Shown: positions 21,177 to 31,799, counted from the first letter of the stretch. The stretch: 64,000 nucleotides of DNA from Favolaschia claudopus (GCA_037176885.1 JAWWNJ010000116.1:62001-126000); one strand, 5' to 3'. Program-made: numbers and translations. The notes: generated from the letters alone by a model not told the origin.

Positions 21177-21220
21177 TAACACACCAACAGGGGGATTTTC
21201 CTGAGGCGGAGTAGGCCGAG

Positions 21221-21490
21221 CTACATCTGGGGGTTTCGTGCGCAGAAAGCCGCAGTGTGAGCACGGTCACCGCAATGGGAGCAAACATGACGACGGGGAC
21301 ACCGGCGTCGACCATCCCAACACCCTCCAACGCGATTATGGCCCCAGCATATCTGAGAGCGCACCCGAGTCCCAGCAGTCATCAAAATTCTTCCATCATC
21401 TGGCGGTGTCCATGGTTCTCGGTCGGGAACACCAAAGCGAAGAACTCCATCAACTTGAATGAGTCTGGGGATAGGCCGAAGAGGAGGCAT
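21221..21490 (-). pseudogene. Gag zinc-knuckle fragment of the split-repeat retroelement
   Basis: Reads ICWGHNRVGGCWDG, then CPRRHVCSHCG, H and a final C, the multi-Cys/His cluster found at the C terminus of Gag upstream of RT in basidiomycete elements of this type. The N-terminal capsid part is missing: only about 70 bp remain between this block and repeat A1. It ends just before the RT/RNase H frame, in another frame. Confidence 0.6.
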
Positions 21491-21560
21491 CGAAGTCGAC
21501 CAGCCGAAGGCGGGGGAGAGGATGAGATGGCAGCGGAAGCACCCAGAAAGGAAGGGAAAA

Positions 21561-21784
21561 CACGAAAAAAGAGGGTATGACGGCGACGGGGGGACAAGAC
21601 TAGAAGCGGGGAAGGAGACTCGAGGTCATGGAGGGGGAGGGGCTGGAGAAGAGAAGGTCTCAAAGAGACGGAGTCACCGAGCCAAAGGCGCGATGCGGAG
21701 GCGGGCGAGACGAAAAGAATGAGGAGACACGTGACTGATGGGTGATCGCTTTAGCCAATCCCTTCGGTCTGTCCAGACCACCTA
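21561..21784 (-). repeat. Split direct repeat A1
   Basis: 224-bp 5' copy, one mismatch to A2. Its outer boundary CCAGACCACCTA adjoins unrelated sequence. Confidence 0.92.
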
Positions 21785-22444
21785 TCTTTTATCGCCGAAA
21801 TCCTGACTTCATTTTGGCCGACATCCACCTTGCTCGTCATCGTCATCGCCGTCTTGGACGCAATTCTGGAGAGAATGCCTCGTGTGTAGGCGCGTTAGGA
21901 AGGCAGTTCTAGTCGCTTTCAATCTACATATATGCATTTGTAGCGCGGATTCCGGTTAGATAACTTATTGTTCTCGTGTCTCTTCTCTACTTCCACCGTG
22001 ATCACAGTTTCGTTCTCTGGTTTTGTTCCTTCTCAGGCGCGGGTCACAATTCCCTGCCGTGCGGTGTATAGCACCAGTGGGGTGCGTCTTCAAAAGGAAA
22101 GGACGCTAATTTTTCGCTAAATTTCGCTGTGGTGTATTCTATTTTTCTCGTTTGCCACTGGAGTCTGTGTGGCTTACTTACTATTAGCCACTTTGTACCA
22201 CACATACACTACTAAGCATGTCAGATGACTATTTTCTGGAGATCTCAAGACTCATTCTGTGTGCATAACTTTGCTAGGAGCGCGACAACGTTGGAGAAGC
22301 TGGATGTCAAGTGGATGTCGACCAAAATCAAAGTCGGAATTTTGACAATAAAATACCAGCGTCTTGAGGCCCGGATTAAGGCGACCTCATACATACAAGA
22401 ATAGTCGATATTGGGCAAGAAACGAGCAAGAACGAGGCGATACA
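21785..22444. other. No recognisable gene; interior of the inverted structure
   Basis: 660 bp with no long frame or known domain. Probably the interior of the sequence bounded by the inverted repeats at 18.3/24.4 kb, into which the split-repeat element inserted. Confidence 0.4.
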
Positions 22445-22519
22445 AGAAGACGTATTTTTCGTGCTTTCTTTACATGTGATGCGACGTGGTGTCATTACAT
22501 CTGCAAACTGCTGTAAGTA
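22445..22519 (+). repeat. Second inverted-repeat segment, right
   Basis: Inverted counterpart of 18549-18625, including GATGCGACGTGGTGTCATTA. Confidence 0.8.
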
Positions 22520-22749
22520 GTTCAAGGTTAAGCCAGTATACTATACAACATACCCCCAAGACATTAGAGCTGGGAATTTGTTCTGCACACCACACTTGCC
22601 GTGACTACCCTCAAAACAGGTAGTTTCAGCGGTTCATAGTCTGCAGAGCTTCAAAAAGGTGCTGATGTTGGGTTGGCATATACATTAGCAGTAAATATGC
22701 CTTCTACACAGTTCAAAGAATCTATTTTGTGGTTTAGAAGGAGTGCAAT

Positions 22750-22934
22750 TGTAAGGGGAGAAGGGCCCAGGAGCCAAGTCGATAACAAACCTGGGGATCA
22801 GAGATCCCCAGCGGACTACTTATATACAAGAGGTGACGTAAGATATGACATAAGTGAGCACACAGCATGATCTCTTGGAGACAGAGAACTTCTGCCCAAG
22901 TCAAAGGACGTCCTAGCTGTGGAATCCCCTGACA
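22750..22934 (-). repeat. 3' LTR of the Gag-only element
   Basis: 185 bp with no visible difference from 24149-24333. On the plus strand it starts TGTAAGGGG and ends CCCCTGACA. Confidence 0.92.
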
Positions 22935-22997
22935 TCACCCCCTCTTCAAAATTCGTCGCCTCGACGAAGACCAAAGCCCGGTAGAATGAACGATCTT

Positions 22998-24148
22998 TCA
23001 AAATCCTGGATCGCCACGGAAGAGTAGGTTGCCCTGGGAGTCAATCCGCGAATCTGACGCAGACACTGCACCGCCTCGCCGTGCCGTCTGTTGTCGACGT
23101 CCCCTTTCAGGTCGAATAGCATCAATGGCCATAGGCGAAGAAGCTACTGAACGTGGAGAGGGGGACGGGATGGCAGTGGGCATGGCCACCGAGGGGGCAT
23201 AAGGAGTAGAGCTGGGGCGGGGAGTAGGAATTGGGGACGCCATTACCTGCGTAGGAATAGAGATGGTGGCAGGGTTATGGGGTAGGGAGTGAGAGGCGGG
23301 GTAGGAAGACTCCTGTGGTGCAAATCGCACCCCAGACTTCCTTGGCTGTGTAGCGGCACCTGGGTGCGGCTGAGCACTGGCCGCTGGAGGGGGTGGAACC
23401 GGAGCCGGTGGCTGAGACGGATGGACGGGGTGTGCGCGCTTCTTCAGCGGGCGAGCGCCCTCGCCAGAAGCGTTCGGCAAAACCGGCACCGGGCCAGGAG
23501 GGGGAGGGGCAGGGTCCCCGGAAAGGCGTGACGGACCTTTCTTCTTAGAACGGATACGCTTTCGCATGAAACGCTTCCCAAGCGCAATTAGCGCTTCACC
23601 GATTTGCTGGTCGGTACCACGGATAGATACTCGGCGCTCCAAGGGGGAAGCCTTATCAGTATAGGCTTGAAGTTGGGCGCCGGAGATGTCGTGCGACTGA
23701 TGAAGACCCTTACCACCACGGCCAACGATATGCCCGACGACCGAGTCAGGCACCACAAGCGTACACGAGTAGCGGGACGGTGCGTCCTGTGCAGTAGGGA
23801 GGGTTTCGGCGAGTGGTATGGCGGTGTGGCCGACAGCGATGATGGCAGGGGTAGGGGCTGGGGTTGAAGGTTCAGAGCCCCAGCGAGCGCCATCCCAGGA
23901 GAAGCGCCAGGCATGCCCTCGGGGAGTAGAGGCTGCAGTGTCCCCAAACTCAAGACGATCAAGACGGTCGTGGACGCGCCTAGTTCGCTTCGAAGGAGAG
24001 TGCAGTAGGAATAAAGGTCCTGAGGAACTGCGGGGGTTGCCATAGCAAGGGAGGTGTAAGGTCGATGGTAGGATGAGGGCAGAGTAGGAAGTAGGGTGGT
24101 CGGCTGGGGCTAGGAGAGTGCCAGAGTCGACTAGAAGGTTTGTTATGC
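22998..24148 (-). CDS. Gag-like protein with KH domain
   Basis: An open frame of up to 392 codons ends at 22998. It begins inside the 5' LTR without an ATG; the interior part is about 380 codons. FSWDGARW precedes a KH domain (TLVVPDSVVGHIVGRGGKGL, then DISGA and RRVSIRGT), with the nucleic-acid-binding GxxG loop as GRGG. A basic stretch (KRFMRKRIRSKKK) and a Pro/Ser/Ala-rich tail follow. KH-containing Gag proteins occur in basidiomycete LTR elements, where they probably bind element RNA. The lack of an in-frame ATG before the KH domain suggests a lost start, splicing or a start from another frame (an ATG at 24043 lies in another frame). Confidence 0.7.
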
Positions 24149-24333
24149 TGTAAGGGGAGAAGGGCCCAGGAGCCAAGTCGATAACAAACCTGGGGATCAG
24201 AGATCCCCAGCGGACTACTTATATACAAGAGGTGACGTAAGATATGACATAAGTGAGCACACAGCATGATCTCTTGGAGACAGAGAACTTCTGCCCAAGT
24301 CAAAGGACGTCCTAGCTGTGGAATCCCCTGACA
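24149..24333 (-). repeat. 5' LTR of the Gag-only element
   Basis: 185 bp, identical to the other copy on reading, followed by GCAAT. Confidence 0.92.
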
Positions 24334-24372
24334 GCAATGGGCTTGGTTGAGTATATCCGGCAAACTCCGGGT

Positions 24373-24566
24373 GATGTGGCTATGTTGTTTACCTATATTT
24401 TCGGCCAGCCGCTTTGGAGAGGTTCATCCCTTGAAGTTGTGACATAGTAACATCACGTTATTTATTGTCACACGGCCCGTACATCCGCTCCCTCAAGAAT
24501 ATAATAAAAAAATCCCTCCCTCACAGACTGATGAACCTCGGAATCGCGGCTGGGTAGGAGACTGGG
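24373..24566 (+). repeat. Inverted repeat, right arm
   Basis: From GTGGCTATGTTG to GGAGACTGG, nearly perfectly inverted relative to 18303-18495. It carries a copy of the kinase promoter and first 33 codons, cut off by the adjoining tandem repeat. Confidence 0.88.
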
Positions 24567-24861
24567 GAACTTCTCCATTCCGAGGGTGATGGCAAAACGG
24601 TCGAGATTCCCACGGTGGGTCATTGTTTTCCCTTCTCCAAGGAGAAATCCCTCGGCCGGGAAAACGCGTTTTCGGCATCCAGAAAAGCCTCGGAATGACC
24701 GATTTTTTCAGACTGGGGAACTTCTCCATTCCGAGGGTGATGGCAAAACGGTCGAGATTCCCACGGTGGGTCATTGTTTTCCCTTCTCCAAGGAGAAATC
24801 CCTCGGCGGGGAAAACGCGTTTTCGGCATCCAGAAAAGCCTCGGAATGACCGATTTTTCGC
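24560..24861. repeat. Two tandem 151-bp half-copies of a GAAAAATCGGTC-type MITE
   Basis: GACTGGGGAACTTCTCC recurs at 24560 and 24711. Each unit contains ATTCCGAGGGTGATGGCAAA and ends CGGAATGACCGATTTTT. The full palindromic relative is at 62868-63132, whose right half has the same order of motifs. The copies here lack the left half. Confidence 0.8.
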
Positions 24862-24869
24862 GCTCCTCC

Positions 24870-25570
24870 CCAATCTATTAGTATTATACAAAGGAGAGTG
24901 GTCACGTGTTGGTCTTTGTCTCGAGACAAGTGTCAAGTTATAAGTGTCACGGTCACATCCGCTGTCCCTCTGCTCCGTCGCGTCGTCGTCCGTCGCCCTC
25001 AGTCTCGGAGTCAGCGTTGTTCTCTCCATCGACTGCTGACTCCCGTTTTGTATTTTGACATCATGACTTTGACTTCCCATGGCCTCTCGGCTGCTCTTGA
25101 CTCCGTCGACTCCCCTGAAAACCGGCGGCTCACCGACTTCCTCGCCTCTGTCATCGTCGCCTCCTCTACATTTAGCATAACACGTTCTGTTTCATTAGCA
25201 GAAGTAAGCCGCGTATCTATCTACTACACTAATAAAATTGGTTCTTTCTTTCTTTTCGCGTGTGCTGCAAAATCTTGAGTCTCTCTCTCGCGTTTCAAGT
25301 CTACCGGTTCGCTTGGGTCACGTAAACCTGACAAGACACAAACAACTCTCAAGGTGTTTGCTTGCGCATCCTCGATGAGGTTTGGGGGACTTTGGTGGCT
25401 CTTTGCAGCGACAGTGCTTTTCGTTGTTGCCATGCAGTGCGTATTACACTCTTTGGCAGTCGTTGTGGCGTCTAACTTTACAGTAGGCCAACTCCACCTT
25501 GCTCAGCACTTCCCTCCTCATCCTCTCTTGCACAACGGCCGCCTCGAGGTGTTCGAGATGCACGTAATGC
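24870..25570. other. Region upstream of Helitron 2; possible Helitron 5' end
   Basis: No recognised domain. A 40-50 codon frame from the ATG at 25064 may be chance. TATCTACTACACTAATAAAA (25216-25235) resembles Helitron 5' termini, which often start TC and contain TACTA motifs, and lies upstream of the Helitron 2 coding sequence. Confidence 0.3.
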
Positions 25571-25574
25571 CGCA

Positions 25575-28260
25575 ATGACACCCCCATACAGTGTTACACG
25601 CCGTCCTGGACGCGTCTCTCCCGTTCGACCGGTCTTCCAGGATGTGAGCAACCGGCACGGAGCACCCACCATTCAGTCTCCAAATTCTTTGGACGCGGAT
25701 GCCCAACGTGCAAGTCTACGCGACGCGGATCGTCAACGACAGCTCGCCCTCCAAGAAACTCCAAGTCGGCGTCGGCGCCGTCATCCTGAACGGCCCGGAG
25801 ACGATGAGCGTTCAAGGTCCCCGACGCCCGCTGCATCAATGTCTCGGAGGCAGCCTCTAGCGGTGCGTACATTGCTTTGGGGAGGAAGTCCGCATTCAAA
25901 CCCATTCACAGAATGCGACCGGGCTTCAGACTCCCCCAGCTACATCAGCAGGGCAAGAGAATCGTCCACCACCACCACGCCATCGGTCTCCGGGACGGAG
26001 CGCTGCCTCTGCGGCGCGTTCTGCCGCTGCTCAACAAGCGCGTCGTGAACGACAACAGGGTTTGGAACGTGAACAACAACAACAACAACAACAACAACGG
26101 GACGGTCAACCGGCTGCGGCTCCCAATCAGAGTACTGCCTCGGCTGCCCGCTCTGCGGCTCAGCAAGCGCGTCGTGAACGTGAATGACGTGAACGCGAAG
26201 CACGGCAAGAGGAGCAAGGTCGTCCTCCTGCACCACCACCTCCGCAAAACAATCGGTCGCTTGCGCAACAGGCTCGCCGCGAAAGGGAACGACAGGAACG
26301 CGCAAACGGTCAGCTTCCAACTCCACCTCAAACCCAACGGCGGCCTCGGCGGCGTCGAGCTGCGAGTATGTTCCTGTTCTTAGCCAACATATCACCGTCT
26401 CTGATTCTTTGGTTTAGCACCTCCTGTTGTCCCTCTTCTTCCACCTGCCCGTCGCCCCTATAGTGAACCTGAAGGCCGCCATGACCTTGGGCGGATGGAC
26501 ATTGCATGCAGGCACTGCAAGGCCCTGCATTGGATGGGTGAGTGGACTGTCGGGTCGAGCAATGCGAGTCCGGAGTTTGGGTCATGCTGTAATCATGGCA
26601 AGGTCGTTCTTGACAGCCTCAAAGAGCCGCCTGCTTCTCTACAGCGCCTGCTCACGGACATGGACCCCCGCTCCAAAGAGTTTCGACGGCATATGGCGCA
26701 GTATAATACTGCTCTTTCTTTCACTTCTCTCGGCGTCAACGAAGACCATGCTATCAACAACAGCCGCGGGCCGCCTGTCTTCCGAATTCATGGGGAGCTC
26801 TGTCATCGTTCGGGATCGCTCTTACCGGCGCCGGGGAAAACTCCAACGTATGCCCAACTGTACATTCACGAGCCCCGCGCCGCTCTTGATTATCGTATGC
26901 AAAATAATCAATCACTCAATCGGGAAGTGATGGAGATCCTGCAAACGGTCGTTCGCGACAATAATCCATATGCGCGTGTGTTCCAGCACTCTTACGAGAT
27001 CCTTCAGAGAGCTGGCAATGATGCAGAGGATCATTGTGTCCGACTTCGTGTAGCACCTGGCGTCCATGCCCGTCGGGGAAACCTTCCGACTGCAGATGAG
27101 GTAGCAGTGATCATTCCCGGGGATCAGTCTCAAGCCGAACCCCGCGATATCGTTCTACGTCAACGCAATGGCCCTCTCATGCGCATCAACGATCTTCATC
27201 CCGCTTATACCCCGCTCTACTATGTCCTTCTTTTCCCGTGGGGAGAGAGTGGTTGGCATCCAGACCTAAGGCTCAATGAACCGGACAAGGATCGTCCTGC
27301 TCGGTTAACACAGACGCGATACGTTGCATATCGCCTGCATCAGCGGCAGGAGGAGCCTCCGACGATATTGCGCGGTGCGCGGCTTCTCCAGCGCTACATG
27401 GTGGATATGTGGGCCTCTGCGGATCAGAATCGTTTGCGATATCTGCGCATGAACCAGTCTCTCCTCCGTGCTTCGGTGTACAACGGTCTGGAAGACGCAT
27501 ACCACGCAGCTGATGAGAACCCTGATCTCAATGAAATTGGGCAGCGTGTCATCCTGCCTTCCAGCTACATCGGAGGACCCAGGGACTCAAAGGTACTATC
27601 GTTCCGTCGACCTCTTCATCACATGTACCACCAATCCTGATTGGCCTGAGATTACTCGGGAGCTCCTTCCAGGGCAGCAAGGCAGCCGATAGACCTGATC
27701 TGGTTGCTCGGGTGTTTCAGCTCAAGAAGAAGGCCATCGTCGGGGACATCTACAAGCATGGAGTCTTCGGCCGGGTCGTGGCTTATGTCTATACTATTGA
27801 GTTCCAAAAGCGTGGACTTCCTTATATCCACATCCTCATATTTCTGGCGCCCGGGGAGAAGCTCTTGACTCCTGAGGACATCGACTCTGCTATCAGGGCT
27901 TGGTGGCCTGATCCCGACACCGAGCCGCTGCTTTTTGCTACTGTCAAGAAATGTATGGTGCATGGACCGTGCGGCGCTGCGAACCCTGCATGGAGAATGG
28001 TCGCTGCACGAAGCACTTTCCCAAGGCCTTTCGTGATCAGACATCAACAGATAAGAACGGGTACCCTGAGTACTATCGTCCGAACGATGGGCGAGCGTTT
28101 GATGTTGGCGGCTTCATGGCTGATAATTCCTGGATCATTCCTCATAGCCCCTACCTCTCTGCGAAATACAACTGTCACATCAACGTGTGCCCTTGTCGAC
28201 AGCGCCCCGGAGGCCCCACCAACAAGTAGCCCATCTCCTGCCCCCAACTCCAGCTCTTGA
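25575..28260 (+). pseudogene. Helitron 2 remnant (N-terminal region and HUH)
   Basis: Begins with a Gln/Arg/Glu-rich low-complexity region that contains an in-frame TGA at 26185-26187 (probably a mutated CGA). 26495-27580 encodes the Helitron N-terminal block (CRHCKALHWMG, SLGVNEDHAI, VFRIHGELCHRSGSLLP, NLPTADEVAVIIPG, YYVLLFPWGESGWHP, LPSSYIGG). A deletion removes the segment after YIGG, then VDLFITCTTNPDWPEI, then EFQKRGLPYIHILIFL (Tyr in place of the first HUH His), KCMVHGPCG and SWIIPHSPY in shifting frames, ending at about 28229. The tyrosine motif and the helicase are absent. At least three frame changes make it a dead copy. Confidence 0.82.
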
Positions 28261-28641
28261 TACTTTTCTCTCAATAAATCGAATGAACGTATATGCACGG
28301 TCACATCTTCCTTTCTTCGACTCTCCCTCCTTTTAATCGACTCTCCCTCTTGATAATCTAATTCTCGCTCCGGCTCTCACTCCTTACTTCGCATCTGCAC
28401 ATGACTCTGACTCCTAACTTCGTCTGCTATCCCGGTCTCCGCTAATGCTCTTATAATCCTGACCATCTTGCACCCTAACTCACTCTCGCTATATAGCATA
28501 CTGCTCAATTCGTGTTCATAGCTTACTGTCCGTTACCTACAAATTGATTGCCCACAATAAATCTTACGAAGTCGTCACATCAATGGCAATGATTCAAGCC
28601 TTTCGCACTATTCGGTAGCGAAGCACGAGTTCCTGCTAGTC

Positions 28642-29356
28642 CACTGTGCAAAGTATACATCATGAAATTCATGCAAACTGTCATGAATTTCAGGTTTCAT
28701 GATGTTTTGTCATGAAGCACACCATGAATTTCAAGGGGGGTTTCAGATGCTCAGAAGCTCATTTTTGCAAGATTATGAATTCATGACAAAACATCACGAA
28801 TTTTCGTCATAAAGAACCGAGCGATTTTTTCTGGCTAAGTCCACCAAGAGTTAAGTGGGTAGGGTGCTAATATCAATAATAAAGCCAATAAATGGTATCA
28901 GTCGGTCTCTGGTCTCTATCAAGTGCACACTGCTGAAAAATAGAAACAAATGAGGAGAACGGGGATGAACAACTTGAGACTGTGCAGTATGACATCCATA
29001 TATTGGCGAAGCTAACAAGTTTATAATTTCCCACTTAGTCTACCAGTAGTACTCTCAACGTGATATACTGTAGTGTGTCACACGGCGGTCTTGAGTTCGA
29101 TACCGGCTGGTGGCATCTGAGGTTGGTGGTGGTATGAGGTTGGTGGCTCGTTTCATGATATTTTGTTCTGGATACTTGATTAAACATCATGAAAAAACGC
29201 TCATGAAGAGCCCCATAATCATCATGAAAACATACTTTCAATTCATGATGTTTCGTTAGCAATTTCCAGGCGATTCATCATGAATTCCTGGACATAATGT
29301 TAGGATTTTCATGGCCAACAACATCATGAATTTCATGACCCTTCCTTTGCACAGTG
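28642..29356. mobile_element. CACTG-terminated non-autonomous element (CACTA-like)
   Basis: Ends CACTGTGCAAAG and CTTTGCACAGTG, flanked by GTC at 28639-28641 and 29357-29359. CACTA/G ends with 3-bp duplications are typical of the CACTA (EnSpm) superfamily. The 715-bp interior has no transposase; it is full of TTTCATGA/TCATGAAA palindromes. A shorter relative is at 60713-60898, and its other end matches the internal GGCTAAGTCCA of this element, so this copy may be composite. Confidence 0.7.
29035..29125 (+). other. tRNA-like / SINE-like segment
   Basis: CTTAGTCTACCAGTAGTACTC resembles an A box and GAGTTCGATACCGGC resembles a B box about 50 bp downstream. No clear acceptor stem or anticodon arm, so this is at best a tRNA-derived fragment inside the CACTG element. 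Confidence 0.25.
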
Positions 29357-29359
29357 GTC

Positions 29360-30525
29360 TATTATACAAAGGGCGGTTGTTCTGTCTCCTGTAGACAAGA
29401 CAAGACATACAAAGGGATAACCTGATTGGCTGCTCACCTGGTCAGCTGCTGATCTGTTCCGTCATCTTCTCCGGAGTCCGAGGAATTCAATCAACGGGTC
29501 CCGTGATCGCGTGCCAGGTCAACTGGCGTGCTCGCCATCTGGCATCTTCTAGCCGCCGTTTTTTGTCTCACTATCCAGGCTGGTCCGTTTATTACTAGAA
29601 ATTTAAACTCTTCCCCGCCACTCGCCTCTGGTGTCCCTCCTTCCCTCCCAACCACGGTCATGGTACTTTTATCCCTTGTACTCGTGCTGCCCGCTCGCCT
29701 CGCCTCGATATCTCAACTCGCCTTGACTGAATTTCCTGGCAACACGGCCCTTTGCCTGAAGAAAGCCGTAGAAAGTCGGTACCGTAAGTTTTGCGCCTGC
29801 CTCGAATCGTGCAGTCGCCGATTTTGATATCTATGGTGTGTCTTTCATATATCCCGCTGCTCCTTACTCATTTTTGATATAAGTATCCAGGACTCGCCAG
29901 ACCTTTAGAAACGGTACGTGTTCCTGTGTTGCTTACTGTCATGTATACTTGGGATCCTTGTTCCTTTTCTCTAGAGCTACTAGGACCTCGCCACCGTCGG
30001 CTCTCGCTGCCACAGCTGCTCGGATAACACACAGGTATGCGAGCCTTCTATGTTTCACTACTTTCACCCTCGACTGCGCTTTCTGAACGTTCTGAACTCT
30101 TAAGTAGGAATATTCTGTTCGCTGCTCGCTGCAATACTAGCAGTACGTGTGCGGGCCCCATCCTATCTATAGTCTTGGACTTATTCTGACTTATTCCGCC
30201 TTTTCTTCCTCCAGCATTATTACCTGTTTCAAAAAGGCTTGGAAGGAGCTGTGGGCAAGTTTGGGTACTCGTAGATGGGTTGGGCACCGAAGGGTTTTAG
30301 CGCACCGATGTACCGTAGTAGCCAATATTCAATAAATCCGATTTATATTCATTTTTATATCCCCATGGAAAGCTCGAGGTACCTCGCTGTGAATGTCCAC
30401 ATCTCACTGCATCTCGATGGCACTCAATCTACCTCGAAAAGTCGGCGAGGTGGAACGAGGTGAGTCCGGATTATCGAGATACATCGAGAAGCCATCAATT
30501 TCTCGTGCTACCTCTTTCCAGCTCG
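29360..30525. other. No recognisable gene
   Basis: An apparent 99-codon frame at 29528-29827 starts with a hydrophobic segment but has no recognised domain. The rest is AT-rich with short frames only. Confidence 0.4.
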
Positions 30526-30529
30526 ATAT

Positions 30530-30648
30530 ATCTGGCTGGGATTCAACCGTGACCGTTACTACGACCAAATTTGTTCAGTTCATTGGTCGCCGTTACCCGT
30601 TATGTGAACAAATCGGTCGAAATAGTACAGTATGGGGTGGAACTGAGA
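30530..30648. repeat. Partial relative of the MITE at 57322-57555
   Basis: ACGACCAAATTTGTTCAGTT and CGCCGTTACCCGTTA parallel the right half of that element, and GGTCGAAATAGTACAGTA resembles its right terminus GGTCGAAAGGATACAGTA. No left terminus identified. Confidence 0.45.
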
Positions 30649-31083
30649 CTAGTAATATATTAAGGCGTCGTCGGCATAGAGCATGGGCCATGGAGCATAG
30701 TGTAAGGGTATATGGGGGGAGTAAGTATCTACAAGATGAAAGAGAAGCGAAGGGGGAGTTGTGGGCGATGGGGGAAGGGGTTCTCGTGGATTGTTCAATC
30801 CCGGGGGCGTTATCCTCCAGGCGCGCGGCCTACCCGCCGTCGTCTTCGTCGTCCGTTAACCAGGGGTCTGGCAAGACAACGACGGTGGCTGGTTCGCAGC
30901 AACGAATGAACGTACTCGCGCTTTAGGCGGAAACGAATTGTGAAGATGAGCTCGCCTTCACTGAATCATCGTCCAACCCAAATCCTTCCCAATCCACACT
31001 CTCCTTGGCCCCAAAACCTTTTTCCCAATCCAAGACCGTCCTTCACTTCAAATCTCCAAGCCAATTCCAGCCGTGCCGCAAAG

Positions 31084-31420
31084 ATGGACTTCTCTTCGAT
31101 AGCAGCCGCGTCCGACGGTTCTCCATCTCACTTGAGCGCCAATGCCAGTAAGTACGGCCGATAGGACTACATGCCGCTGGCGAAGAGATATCCGCAAAGT
31201 CTCAGCAGTTTGGGAGAACTCCCAAAGTGCGTTCTCGACTTTTGGTCCGCAGGCTGAATTGATGCGTGCATTCACCATCGAACTCTCAGAGTCAGACTGC
31301 GTTCGGGGTATGCAGCCAGAAACGAAGCGTCAGCGCTCCCCCCAACTGATCCAACAACTCTTCATTCAATCCGTTGAATCTCCGCCCCCCATCCCAACTG
31401 TCTTCAAGCTAGACCGGTGA
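31084..31420 (+). CDS. Possible small two-exon gene, unknown
   Basis: ATG at 31084, donor GTAAGT at 31148, acceptor CTCAG at 31205 (58-nt intron), stop at 31418-31420: 92 residues after splicing, phase-consistent. It includes TVWENSQSAFSTFGPQAEL. No family recognised. The stop lies at the border of the palindromic MITE starting about 31415, so the true 3' end may have been removed. Confidence 0.3.
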
Positions 31421-31788
31421 CCGTCTGTCTATGGAGCAAGCTGTCGATAGACAGACCGGTCGATCTGAGTTTGAAATCCCGTGTCACACCAACTTACCAA
31501 AAAAGGTTATTTCGTACAGTGGATACGTGGCATCACGTGGTGGACTGTGTCGCTGAATGTGTTCAGAACTCCTGCCCACGGCACAATCTCAGCTTGGTTC
31601 AAGCTCAGGTGTGCACAATAACACTCAGAAATGCTCATTGTGTTGTTGAATTAAGAAATTTCATCGAAAATGTGCTGCTGCGAGGAACTAGTGGAATAAC
31701 CTTTTTTGGTAACTCGGTGTGACGTGGCAATTCAAACTCAGATCGACCAGCCTGTGTATCGACAAGCTTGCTTCCATACACAGGCTGG
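31415..31788. mobile_element. Palindromic MITE
   Basis: Left arm GTCTGTCTATGGA, GCAAGCT, GTCGATAGACAG, GGTCGATCTGAGTTTGAA, then ACCAAAAAAGGTTATT; the right arm carries the reverse complements in order. Arms of about 100 bp around a short core without coding capacity. Target duplication not resolved. Confidence 0.75.
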
Positions 31789-31799
31789 ATTCGAGCCTA

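Larger units (their letters stand above)
18711..21784 (-). mobile_element. Split-direct-repeat (Ngaro/PAT-like) retroelement without visible recombinase
   Basis: On the minus strand the order is A1 (21784-21561), gag fragment, RT/RNase H, B1 (19207-19145), A2 (19088-18865), B2 (18773-18711). A copies are 224 bp with one mismatch, B copies 63 bp with none seen. The A1-ORFs-B1-A2-B2 arrangement is that of tyrosine-recombinase retrotransposons of the Ngaro/PAT type. Only about 140 bp separate the RT/RNase H stop from B1, and no R-H-R-Y recombinase ORF is seen anywhere between A1 and B2. The element looks recently mobilised yet lacks its integrating enzyme, so trans-mobilisation is inferred. Confidence 0.8.
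22750..24333 (-). mobile_element. Gag-only LTR retrotransposon (TR-GAG type)
   Basis: 1584 bp with two identical 185-bp LTRs (22750-22934, 24149-24333) and GCAAT duplications at 22745-22749 and 24334-24338. In minus orientation the LTR starts TGTCAGGGG and ends CCCCTTACA. A polypurine tract (GAAGAGGGGG, read on the minus strand) abuts the 3' LTR. The interior of about 1.2 kb encodes only a Gag-like protein with a KH domain and no polymerase, which defines a TR-GAG-type non-autonomous element. LTR identity indicates recent transposition, so Pol must have been supplied in trans. Confidence 0.88.

Noticed and set aside
26060..26100. (CAA)n microsatellite as a separate element
   Set aside because: It encodes the poly-Gln part of the Helitron 2 low-complexity N terminus.
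29035..29125. Functional tRNA gene
   Set aside because: No acceptor stem or anticodon arm; only A/B-box-like words.
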